64,000 bases of DNA, taken from the NCBI RefSeq assembly GCF_021730615.1, contig NZ_JAJLMN010000001.1:3483501-3547500 (forward strand). Reading direction: 5' to 3'. The notes below the pieces were generated by a model. The model searched no databases, was not told where the DNA came from, and saw only the letters and a list, made by a program, of their open reading frames with translations. Position 1 is the first letter of the stretch, and each line of letters starts with the position of its first letter. A program made the translations under genes and the position numbers. Shown here one piece after another: positions 14,940 through 22,373 of this stretch. This stretch comes from Lichenibacterium dinghuense. Its GTDB lineage: Bacteria; Pseudomonadota; Alphaproteobacteria; Rhizobiales; Beijerinckiaceae.

Positions 14940-15290
14940 ATGAGCCTGTTCAAGAAAACCAAGATCACCGCGGCCGACGCGCAGGTGGACAACGTTCCCG
15001 AGATGGAGGACTTCGCCACTGCCAATGCCGACGGCATGCGCGGCTTCGAGGCTGCGAAGGCCATAGCACAACCCATACGCGACCAGCTTGCCGATCAGCT
15101 CGACCGCTTCCGCAAGGGAGAGATACAGCCGGTGCCGCCCTTCAACCGGCGCACCTACGAGGACGGTCTCGTCGACCAGATCAAGAACCTGGACAAGAGC
15201 CTCAATCCGCCGCCGCAGCCGGATGGGGGCGAACCGGAGGCGTTCGAGATCGACCAAGCGAGCATCGACAAGCTGTTGGGCAGGCCATGA
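14940..15290 (+). CDS. Hypothetical acidic protein, 116 aa
   Basis: GGGAGG lies a few bases upstream of ATG 14940. The product starts MSLFKKTKITAADAQVDNVP, then a helical stretch (AIAQPIRDQLADQLDRFRKG) and an acidic C-terminus (EAFEIDQASIDKLLGRP). The ending D-x-L-L resembles a peptide that docks on a partner, but I cannot name it. It overlaps the next gene by four bases. Confidence 0.55.
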   Translation: MSLFKKTKITAADAQVDNVPEMEDFATANADGMRGFEAAKAIAQPIRDQLADQLDRFRKGEIQPVPPFNRRTYEDGLVDQIKNLDKSLNPPPQPDGGEPEAFEIDQASIDKLLGRP

Positions 15291-15511
15291 CTGACCCCGC
15301 TCAGCCAACGCCGGCGCCAACTCCCCAGCAGGTCCGCCAGCGGTGGGTCGACGCCATCGAGCGCGCATTCGGCACGGCGCCCCGCGAGATTCTGAAGAAG
15401 CTGTCCGTTCCCGACGGTCAGGATCTCGTAGGCCACATGATCGAGCGGCTGACCGACGAGGAGCTGATTCCAGGCCCGCTGGACGGCGTCGACATCAGCA
15501 AGATGCTCTGA
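15287..15511 (+). CDS. Hypothetical protein, 74 aa, last gene of the rightward unit
   Basis: Small, proline-rich at the N-terminus, then RQRWVDAIERAFGTAPREIL and a C-terminus IPGPLDGVDISKML. The ending D-I-S-K-M-L parallels D-K-L-L in the gene before it. No family is recognised. Confidence 0.5.
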   Translation: MTDPAQPTPAPTPQQVRQRWVDAIERAFGTAPREILKKLSVPDGQDLVGHMIERLTDEELIPGPLDGVDISKML

Positions 15512-15892
15512 TCCCAAGAGCGAATAGACGAAAGGACGATTTCGCCCCTCCGTCACCGCGGCTGGTAAAGGCCCAGGACCAAGTCCCCGCTCGCCGGCCG
15601 CGCTGCCCGCCGGCGATGCTCGGGCATGTCGTGGGCGGCGTGGCAGGTCAAGCACACATCAAGAAACTGACGGCGGACCTCCGCGCGGTCGAGCCGCCAG
15701 GATTAAGGCACGCGCGACGCTCAGCACTGGAACGCTGAGAAAAGCAGCCCCGAGCCAATCGTGCCCGAGGAGGCCGCAGACAAAGGCCAGCGTCATAGCT
15801 CCGGCTGTGACGCCGGTGCCCTGCCAAGAGCCTCGCGCGACATCAGTTCGGGCGTACTCCTGAGCCAGCGCGGTCGCATTGATCTGCGCCTG
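15512..15892. other. 381 bases without a callable gene
   Basis: On the minus strand a frame from about 15700 to the stop at 15553 reads DRAEVRRQFLDVCLTCHAAH and then an arginine-rich stretch. The C-x-x-C-H looks like the end of a metal- or heme-binding protein, but no start codon belongs to it and a TAA precedes it closely. It may be a relic of a gene cut at the island edge. Nothing else is recognised. Confidence 0.3.
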
Positions 15893-16123
15893 CTATGCCT
15901 TCTCGCTCATTGCGATGACGCGAGCCACTGCGCCAGGAGAATGGCGCTCCAACGCATCAAGGATCTGCTCGGAAGGGTAAGCGCCGCTTTGATGAAGGGC
16001 GAAGCCAACTCCAATCTGCACGGGCTGCATCTGCCCGGTCGCTGGCGCCGGGCCCATGACTTCGTGGAACGGCTGCTGTCCACCCGAAGGTTGAGCCGGT
16101 GTCGGTGGCTCGTCGTCGCTCAA
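15893..16123 (-). CDS. Hypothetical protein, 76 aa
   Basis: A leftward gene near the island boundary: a proline/glutamine-rich N-terminus, then VQIGVGFALHQSGAYPSEQI and LDALERHSPGAVARVIAMSE. It overlaps its upstream neighbour by four bases, which supports translation. No family is recognised. Confidence 0.5.
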   Translation of the reverse strand: MSDDEPPTPAQPSGGQQPFHEVMGPAPATGQMQPVQIGVGFALHQSGAYPSEQILDALERHSPGAVARVIAMSEKA

Positions 16124-16362
16124 GCGATCTCGCGGGCGCTCTGCGACAGTAGTCCACCGACCTGAGCGAAGCTGCCAGCCACGCTGAAATCACGGATCAA
16201 CCCGGTGTAGGCCGGGGCCTGTCCATAGAGCATGGTGGGCGCTGCTAGGCCGGCCGCAAACGCACTCCAGAAAACCTGCCGCCGTGTCAACACCGTGCTG
16301 AGCGCAGCGCTCGCAGCGCGTTGCAGCTTATCCACGACGCCCTCCTTGGTTTGGTGTGACAT
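16120..16362 (-). CDS. Hypothetical small protein with one hydrophobic segment, 80 aa
   Basis: I start at ATG 16362 (MSHQTKEGVVDKLQRAASAA) rather than further upstream. A hydrophobic segment (VFWSAFAAGLAAPTMLYGQA) follows LTRRQ, so the protein may be membrane-inserted or exported. It is the gene closest to the tRNA within the island, the place where integrases or cargo often sit; it shows no recombinase motif. Only a four-base overlap links it with the gene downstream. Confidence 0.5.
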   Translation of the reverse strand: MSHQTKEGVVDKLQRAASAALSTVLTRRQVFWSAFAAGLAAPTMLYGQAPAYTGLIRDFSVAGSFAQVGGLLSQSAREIA

Positions 16363-16490
16363 GGCGAGACGCCACGAGACACGATGTAGCGCGAGACCAC
16401 ACCGAACTCCATAGGACTTCGGTGACCTTGCGTGGACGTTGGTGAACTTCCCGCAGCGTCTATCATCGTCCACGACTGTTCGAAGACGGC

Positions 16491-16511
16491 TTTTCCGTAC
16501 AATTTCCGTAC
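16491..16511 (+). repeat. Direct repeat TTCCGTAC near the tRNA junction
   Basis: Two copies of TTCCGTAC (within 16491-16500 and 16503-16511), 11 bases apart, in a T-rich stretch about 50 bases from the tRNA 3' end. Short direct repeats beside a tRNA attachment site may be integrase or excisionase arm sites. This is suggestive only. Confidence 0.35.
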
Positions 16512-16557
16512 GTTGCGATTTTTGGGAATGCCAGACAGGCTACGTCATTGAACAGAC

Positions 16558-16633
16558 TGGCGCGCCCACGGGGAATCGAACCCCGGTTTTCGCCGTGAGA
16601 GGGCGACGTCCTGGACCGCTAGACGATGGGCGC
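16558..16633 (-). tRNA. tRNA-Glu (anticodon CTC), with encoded CCA
   Basis: On the minus strand a 76-nt cloverleaf starts GCGCCCATCG and ends GGGCGC-G-CCA. The acceptor stem GCGCCCA pairs with TGGGCGC. The anticodon loop CTCTCAC gives CTC, and the T arm holds GGTTCGATTCC. Glu identity follows from the anticodon. Its 3' end faces the phage-like island, so it is the probable integration target. Confidence 0.95.
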
Positions 16634-16810
16634 GGATCGTGCGGAGCGCTGCGCCGCCGATGAGGGGTCTATAGCCAGCTTGGCCGAGGTTCGCAAGCGG
16701 CAAATCCGCGGATCGCGTCCGGCGGGCGCGGCGGGGCCCGTGTTTCCATGCGGGGCCTTTCGCATTAGCATCCGCGCGCGCCGCCCATCCCGAGCGGCCG
16801 CCCCGAGCCC

Positions 16811-19800
16811 GTGGTCAATCGACACGCCGTGCGCGACAGCCTGACCATCCTGGCCATCCTGCTCATCGGCGTCCTGACCGCGGCCCTGGTCGGGCCCTAT
16901 GTCGTGGACTGGGGCAGCCACCGGGCCCTGATCGAGCGCAGGCTGTCCGCCGCCGCAGGGACGCCCGTGACCGTGGCCGGGCCGATCGACCTGAAGCTGC
17001 TGCCGAAGCCGCTGTTCCGGCTCGGCGGCGTCGCGGTGGGGAACGGAGCCGGGGGGCGGCCGCGGTTGAGCGCTCGCTCGCTCGACGTCGAGCTGTCGCT
17101 CGCCGCCCTGATGCGGGGCCAGGTGCAGTTCGTCGACGCCACGCTGGACGGCCCGAGCCTCCACCTCGTCCAGGCGCGGGACGGCGGGTTCGACCTCGGC
17201 CTGCCGTCTGGGCCGACGGCCGACCGCGTCGCCTTCGACCACCTCGGCGTGCGCGGCGGCGCGCTGGACCTCGCCCTGCTGGACGGGCGGCACCTGGAGG
17301 TGAGGGGGATCGACCTCGACGGCGAGGCCGCGAGCCTGCGCGGCCCCTTCAAGGCCTCGGGCAGCGTCGGCTCCGTGCCGTTCCGCCTCGCCACCGGCAC
17401 GCCCGACGGCGGCCGGCTGCGCGTGAAGCTGCACCTCGACGGCGCGGGCGACCGCCCGAGCCTCGACCTCGACGGGACCGCCGCGGCCCGCCCCGGCGCG
17501 GTCGGCCCGGGCTTCGACGGCACCGCGGCGGCGTCGGGCCAGGTGGCGCTCGACGGCACGCCGGCCGCGGTGCCGTGGCGCGCCACCGCCAGGCTGTCGG
17601 CCGACCGCGACGGCGCCAAGGCCTCCGACGTCGAGGTCAGGGCCGGCGCCGACCTGCGCGCCCTGATCGCCGCGGGCGACGGCAGCGCCGCCTACGCGGC
17701 CGGCCCCGCCCCGCCGCGGGCCGCGCTGACGCTGCGCGGCGCGGCGCTCGACGTCGACGACCTCGCCGTGGCACCCCCCAACTCCGACATCGCACCCCCG
17801 TCCGGCGTCGAGGTCCTCAGGCTCCTGCTGCGGACCGCGGGCGAGGCGCGCGGGGCCGCGCCGCTGCGGCTCGACGTCGACGCCGCCTTCGACACCGCGA
17901 CGCTGGCCGGGCGCACCGCGCTCGGCACCGCCGCGACGGTCCGGCTCGGCCCCGAGCCCGGCGCCGGCCTGGTCCTCAGCGTCGAGGGGCCGGGGGGCGC
18001 GCGGCTGGCGCTCGACGGCCGGGTCGAGCCCGGGCCGCCGCCCTCCGTCGCCGGGCCGTTCGGCGCCGCGCCCGCGACGCCCTCGGCCGCTTTCCGCGGC
18101 CGGGCCGACCTGCGCGCGGCCGACCTCCGCCGCACCGCCGCCTGGCTGCGGCCCGCGGCGCCCGACCTCGTCGACCGGGTCGCGGCCGCGCTGCCGGGGC
18201 GCGGCCTCCGCGCGGTCGGCGCCGTCACGGTGTCGGAAGAGGGGATCGCGGCGCGCGACCTCGATCTCCACCTCGACGGCACCGCCCTGGCGGGGATTTT
18301 GTCGCTCGCGCGGGCGGCCGGGACCGGGAACCCGCGCCTGTCCGCCGACCTGTCCGCCGACGCGCTCGACCTCGACCGCGTGCCGGATCTGGCGACGGTC
18401 GGGGCCGCGTCGCGCGGCCTCGACCTCGACCTGTCGCTCTCGGCCCGCGCGGTCCGGCTGGCCTCGTCGGCGCTCGGCGCGGTCGCGGCGGGCCGCGTCG
18501 CCCTGCACGTCACCCGGTCGGGCGACGACGCGAGGCTGGAGAAGCTGGCGCTCGACATCGCCGGCGCCCGGCTCGACGCATCCGGCTCGCGCGACGCCGC
18601 GGGCGGTCGCGGATCGGTCCATATCGAGGCCGCTGCGGCGGGCCCTCTCGCCGAGGCGCTGGCGCCGATCCTGCCGCCGGCGGCCGCCGCGGGCCTGCGC
18701 GCGCGCGCCGCCCTGCTGTCGCCGCTCGACGCCACCGCGACGCTCGACGCTGCGGCCGACCGCGACGGCGCGCTGGTGCCGACGCGGCTCGCGGTCGCCG
18801 GCCGGGCCGGCGACGTCACGCTCGACGGCGCGCTGACGCCGGACGGTTCCGCCGCGGACCGGCCCGTGGCCCTGTCGCTGCACCTCGCGGCCCCGCGCGG
18901 CGCGGACCTCCTGCGCCTGGTCGGCCTGTCGCCGCCGGGCGCCGTCGCCGGCGCGGCCCGGGTGGCGGCCAGCGCCCAGGGCACGCTGGCCGCCGGCTTG
19001 ACGGGCCGGGTCGAGGCGACGCTCGGGGACGCGTCGGCCAGCTTCGCGGGGCGCGCCGCGACGGCGGGCGGCGAAGGGCGCCTCACACTGTGGACCCCCG
19101 ACCTCCGCCCGGTGCTGGCCTCCGCCGGCCTGCCGGCACCCGCGGGGGACCTCGCGGCCGACGCCGCGGGCGACCTCGCCTGGGACGGCGATGCGCTGCG
19201 CTGGCACGGCCTGACGGCCAAAGTCGGCGGCTCGACGGCCGCGGGCGACCTGTCGCTCGACCTCGCCCAGGGGCGAACCCCCGGCGGCGAGCCGCTGCCC
19301 GTGCTGCACGGCCGGCTCGCGATCGACCGGCTGCCGGCCGAAGCCCTGCTCGGGCTCGCGCTCGGCCCCGGAGCCGCGCCGCCGGCGGGCGCCGTGTGGT
19401 CGTCCGCCCCCTTCGCGGCGGCGCCGGCCGCGCTGCCGCGCGGCGAGCTGGCCTTGACGGTGGGCGACATGCCGCTGCGGGGCGCCGTCGACGGGCGCAG
19501 CGTGTCGCTGACGCTCCGCACGGCGCCGGACAGCGTCGCCCTGGCCGACGTCGCCGGCGCGGTCGCGGACGGGAGCGTCGCGGGCAGCCTGTCGCTGCGC
19601 CGCGACGGTCCGGGCGCGACCCTGTCGGGCCGCCTCGCCTGGCGCGACGTCACGGTCGAGGGGGGCGGGCTCGCGGCCCGCACCTCCGGATCGGAGGAGG
19701 TCGCCGCCGCGGGGAACAGTCCCGCCGCGCTGGTGGGCGCGCTCGCCGGCACCGGCGCCGTCACACTGTCCGGGGCGCTGTCCCGCACGGACCCGACCGC

Positions 19801-20740
19801 CCCGGCGCGCGTGCTGGCGGCCGTGACGGCGCGCGACGCCGCCGCCGAGCGGGGCAGCTCGGCGCCCGAGCCGACGCCGCCCGACGGGGAAGCGCTGCGG
19901 CGCGACCTCGATGCCGCGCTCGACGCGGGGCCGCTCCCGGTCGAGGCCGCGAAGGCTCCGGCTGTGCTGGCCGGGGGCGTGCTGAGCCTGGGACCCCTCC
20001 GCCGGACCGGCACCGTCGCCCTGCCGCGGCCGGGGCAGGGGGGAGCGGCCGCGGCGGATTGGTCGGCCGAGACCAGCCTGTCGCTCGACCTGCGGACGCT
20101 GACCCTGGCGAGCCGCGTCGACCTCGGCGCCGCGCCGGGCGGCGGCGCCGCCAGCGTGACGCGCGCCGGCCCGCTCGGCGAGCCGGCCCCCCGTTCGGTC
20201 GAGGCCGGCGGCCTCGTCGAGGCCGTGCAGGCCGCCGCGGTCGCGCGGGCGCAGGACCGCATCGACGTCCTGGAGCAGGACATCCGCGAGCGGGCGGCCT
20301 TCAACCGCCAGCTCAAGGTCATCGATCAACGGCGGCAGATGGAGCGCGAGCAGGCCGAGGCGGCGCGGCAGGCGGAGCTCGCCCGCGCCGCCGCCGAGGC
20401 TCAGGCCAGGGCCGCGGCGGCCCGCGCGGCGGCCCAGGCGGCGGAGCAGCAGAGGGCCGACGCCGCGCGGCAGAAGGCCGAGGATGCGCGCGTGCAGGCG
20501 CAGGTGGAAGCCGCGGCGCGGGCCGGTGCGGCGCGCGAACGGGCCGAGCGCGAGGAGGCCGAGAGGCTGCGATCGGTCGACCGGGCGCGCAGGTCCGACG
20601 ATCCGCCGCTCGACCTCGGCGACGGGCGCGCGTCGCCCGACGGCCCGCGCTCGCCGCTGGGGCGCGTCCCCCGCGCGAAGGGGCGCGACCCGTTCGATCT
20701 CCCGCCGCCCCCCAGCATCATCCAGGAACGCGATCGATGA
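16811..20740 (+). CDS. AsmA-family protein, 1309 aa
   Basis: It starts at GTG 16811. A single N-terminal membrane segment (LTILAILLIGVLTAALVGPY) is followed by VDWGSHRALIERRLSAAAGT and VAGPIDLKLLPKPLFRLGGV, the typical opening of AsmA proteins, and then a long periplasmic beta-rich body with repeated G-x-L-x-L strands. AsmA-like proteins are thought to form lipid-conducting bridges between the membranes. The last 180 residues or so differ: a charged Ala/Glu/Arg/Gln-rich coiled coil (about 1140-1270), ending in a proline-rich tail. Extreme GC (many long false frames on the other strands) marks it as native chromosome. Confidence 0.85.
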   Translation: MVNRHAVRDSLTILAILLIGVLTAALVGPYVVDWGSHRALIERRLSAAAGTPVTVAGPIDLKLLPKPLFRLGGVAVGNGAGGRPRLSARSLDVELSLAALMRGQVQFVDATLDGPSLHLVQARDGGFDLGLPSGPTADRVAFDHLGVRGGALDLALLDGRHLEVRGIDLDGEAASLRGPFKASGSVGSVPFRLATGTPDGGRLRVKLHLDGAGDRPSLDLDGTAAARPGAVGPGFDGTAAASGQVALDGTPAAVPWRATARLSADRDGAKASDVEVRAGADLRALIAAGDGSAAYAAGPAPPRAALTLRGAALDVDDLAVAPPNSDIAPPSGVEVLRLLLRTAGEARGAAPLRLDVDAAFDTATLAGRTALGTAATVRLGPEPGAGLVLSVEGPGGARLALDGRVEPGPPPSVAGPFGAAPATPSAAFRGRADLRAADLRRTAAWLRPAAPDLVDRVAAALPGRGLRAVGAVTVSEEGIAARDLDLHLDGTALAGILSLARAAGTGNPRLSADLSADALDLDRVPDLATVGAASRGLDLDLSLSARAVRLASSALGAVAAGRVALHVTRSGDDARLEKLALDIAGARLDASGSRDAAGGRGSVHIEAAAAGPLAEALAPILPPAAAAGLRARAALLSPLDATATLDAAADRDGALVPTRLAVAGRAGDVTLDGALTPDGSAADRPVALSLHLAAPRGADLLRLVGLSPPGAVAGAARVAASAQGTLAAGLTGRVEATLGDASASFAGRAATAGGEGRLTLWTPDLRPVLASAGLPAPAGDLAADAAGDLAWDGDALRWHGLTAKVGGSTAAGDLSLDLAQGRTPGGEPLPVLHGRLAIDRLPAEALLGLALGPGAAPPAGAVWSSAPFAAAPAALPRGELALTVGDMPLRGAVDGRSVSLTLRTAPDSVALADVAGAVADGSVAGSLSLRRDGPGATLSGRLAWRDVTVEGGGLAARTSGSEEVAAAGNSPAALVGALAGTGAVTLSGALSRTDPTAPARVLAAVTARDAAAERGSSAPEPTPPDGEALRRDLDAALDAGPLPVEAAKAPAVLAGGVLSLGPLRRTGTVALPRPGQGGAAAADWSAETSLSLDLRTLTLASRVDLGAAPGGGAASVTRAGPLGEPAPRSVEAGGLVEAVQAAAVARAQDRIDVLEQDIRERAAFNRQLKVIDQRRQMEREQAEAARQAELARAAAEAQARAAAARAAAQAAEQQRADAARQKAEDARVQAQVEAAARAGAARERAEREEAERLRSVDRARRSDDPPLDLGDGRASPDGPRSPLGRVPRAKGRDPFDLPPPPSIIQERDR

Positions 20741-20810
20741 GGCTCGGGGGAGGGCCGTGCCGCTGCCGGACCGCTTAACGCCGTCGTAGGAGGAAGCGTG
20801 GCTTTGTCGG

Positions 20811-22373
20811 ATGAAGCGACACTTGCCGGCCGACATGACTCCCCACCTCCGAGCTGCCTTCCGCCTCCTGTCGCCCGGCACGGCGCCGCGCCGCGGCCTG
20901 TTCCTGTCCATCAGCCTCGCCGTGGTCGCCATCGTGGCCGTGTTCGCCGTGGTGATCGTCGACGCGCGGGCCGACGCCCGGCGCTCCGCCGAGGCGGCCG
21001 AGGTCAACCTCGCGACGGCCCTGGCGCGAGACATGGACCGCAACGTGGAACTGCTGGACCTGTCGATCCAGGCGGCCCGCGACTCCTGGGCGGATCCGCG
21101 CGTGCGCGCGCTCGATCCCGAGCTGCGTCAGCTCGTCCTGTTCGATCATTCCGCCAGCGCCCGCTACATCGACGCCATCCTGGTGGTGGACCGCGACGGC
21201 ACCGTGCTGGCCGACTCTCGCTCGACCGCCCCCGCGGCGCGCGACTTCCGCGACGCGGACTTCTTCGCGGCGCAGCAGGCCGGCGACGCCGGCCTGTTCA
21301 TCGGCCGGCCGGTCCGTGCGCCGGGCAAGGGCGAGTGGCACATCGCCTTCAGCCGCCGCATCACGGCGGACGACGGGAGCTTCGCCGGCATGGCCGTCGG
21401 CTTCCTGAACCTCGGCTACCTCACCGAAACCTACAAGCACCTGCCGCTCGGGGACGGCAGCATCCTGCAGCTCCTCAACGCCGACGGCACGCTCCTCGTG
21501 CGCGAGCCCGAGGCGCGGGGCACCGTGGGCCGGTCCTTCAAGAACAGCCCCGTGTTCCGCCTCATGGACGGCCCCGAGTCCGGCACCTTCGAGGCCACAT
21601 CGACGGTCGACGGCAGGCCGCGGCTCTTCGCCTACCGCCGCGTGGGCGCCCTGCCGCTGATCCAGGTCGTCGCGGAAGGCACCGACGCCGTCTTCGCCGG
21701 CTGGCGCGCCAAGGCGCTGGCGCTCGGCGCCGTGGTGGCCGTCCTGTGCTCCGGCATCCTGGCGCTGCTGTTCGGGCTCAAGGGCGAGCTGCAGAGCCGG
21801 GTCGCGGCCGAGCGGAGGCTCGACGTCCTGGCCTCCACGGACCCGCTGACCGGCCTCGCCAACCGCCGCCGCTTCTTCGAGCGGGCCGAGGCGCGCTGCG
21901 CGGAGGCGGCCCGCGGCGGGCTGCCGCTGTCGCTCGTGATGCTGGACGCCGACCACTTCAAGAGCTTCAACGACCGCTACGGCCACGCGGCCGGCGACCG
22001 GGCCCTCGTGGCCCTCGCGCGGGCCATCGAGGGCGAGGTCCGGGGCGGGATCGACGTCGCGGCGCGCTACGGCGGCGAGGAGTTCGTCCTCCTGCTGCCG
22101 GGTCTCGACGGCACCGCGGCCCTGGCCGTGGCGGAGGCCATCCGCGCCGCGGTCGCCGGCCTGGCGCTGCCGCACGACCGCGCCCCGGCCGGGATCGTCA
22201 CGGTCAGCGCCGGGCTGGCTTCGGTCGGCCCGGGGATGCCCGCCGAACTCCGGGCCCTGGTGGAAGGCGCCGACGCCGAGCTCTACCGGTCGAAGCGCGA
22301 CGGCCGCAACCGGTCGAGCGGCGGCGGGCGCCTGCTGGCGCGCTATCCGCGGCCGGAAGCGCTGTCGGCCTGA
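20811..22373 (+). CDS. Membrane-bound diguanylate cyclase (Cache-GGDEF)
   Basis: 520 residues. An N-terminal membrane helix (LFLSISLAVVAIVAVFAVVI) leads to a periplasmic double-Cache-like sensor (VELLDLSIQAARDSWADPRV, ILVVDRDGTVLADSRSTAPA, ADFFAAQQAGDAGLFIGRPV), a second helix at about 300-325, and a C-terminal GGDEF domain: STDPLTGLANRRRFFE, DADHFKSFNDRYGHAAGD and the catalytic GGEEF at about 421-425. It should make c-di-GMP in response to a ligand. An R-x-x-D inhibitory site is not evident before GGEEF. Start ATG 20811 or ATG 20835. It converges with the adenylate cyclase gene, the 3' ends overlapping by 31 bases. Confidence 0.9.
   Translation: MKRHLPADMTPHLRAAFRLLSPGTAPRRGLFLSISLAVVAIVAVFAVVIVDARADARRSAEAAEVNLATALARDMDRNVELLDLSIQAARDSWADPRVRALDPELRQLVLFDHSASARYIDAILVVDRDGTVLADSRSTAPAARDFRDADFFAAQQAGDAGLFIGRPVRAPGKGEWHIAFSRRITADDGSFAGMAVGFLNLGYLTETYKHLPLGDGSILQLLNADGTLLVREPEARGTVGRSFKNSPVFRLMDGPESGTFEATSTVDGRPRLFAYRRVGALPLIQVVAEGTDAVFAGWRAKALALGAVVAVLCSGILALLFGLKGELQSRVAAERRLDVLASTDPLTGLANRRRFFERAEARCAEAARGGLPLSLVMLDADHFKSFNDRYGHAAGDRALVALARAIEGEVRGGIDVAARYGGEEFVLLLPGLDGTAALAVAEAIRAAVAGLALPHDRAPAGIVTVSAGLASVGPGMPAELRALVEGADAELYRSKRDGRNRSSGGGRLLARYPRPEALSA

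Larger units (their letters stand above)
1..16557. mobile_element. Integrated phage-like island abutting tRNA-Glu
   Basis: Everything left of the tRNA-Glu 3' end looks foreign to the rest of the window. GC is visibly lower than in the chromosomal part, genes are short and packed with 4-nt overlaps, and phage-type functions are present: Xre repressors, an excisionase-like protein, DnaB, a DUF1376 replication protein and a terminase-small-like HTH protein. The 3' end of a tRNA gene is a classic integration target, so the right boundary is probably at about 16557. The left boundary lies outside the window. No integrase, large terminase, portal, capsid or lysis gene is seen here. It could be the early half of a prophage, a remnant, or a satellite. 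Confidence 0.75.

Noticed and set aside
15553-15703. A minus-strand stretch with CLTCHAAHD that resembles a CxxCH heme or HNH-like motif
   Set aside because: No start codon and a TAA just upstream; kept only as a note in the intergenic entry.
1-16557. Integrase/recombinase gene of the island
   Set aside because: No tyrosine- or serine-recombinase motif was found in any gene; it is presumably left of the window or lost.
16619-21043. A 1474-codon open frame on the minus strand opposite the AsmA gene
   Set aside because: Its residues are almost all R, G, A, P, the shadow of a GC-rich plus-strand gene with a clear family match.
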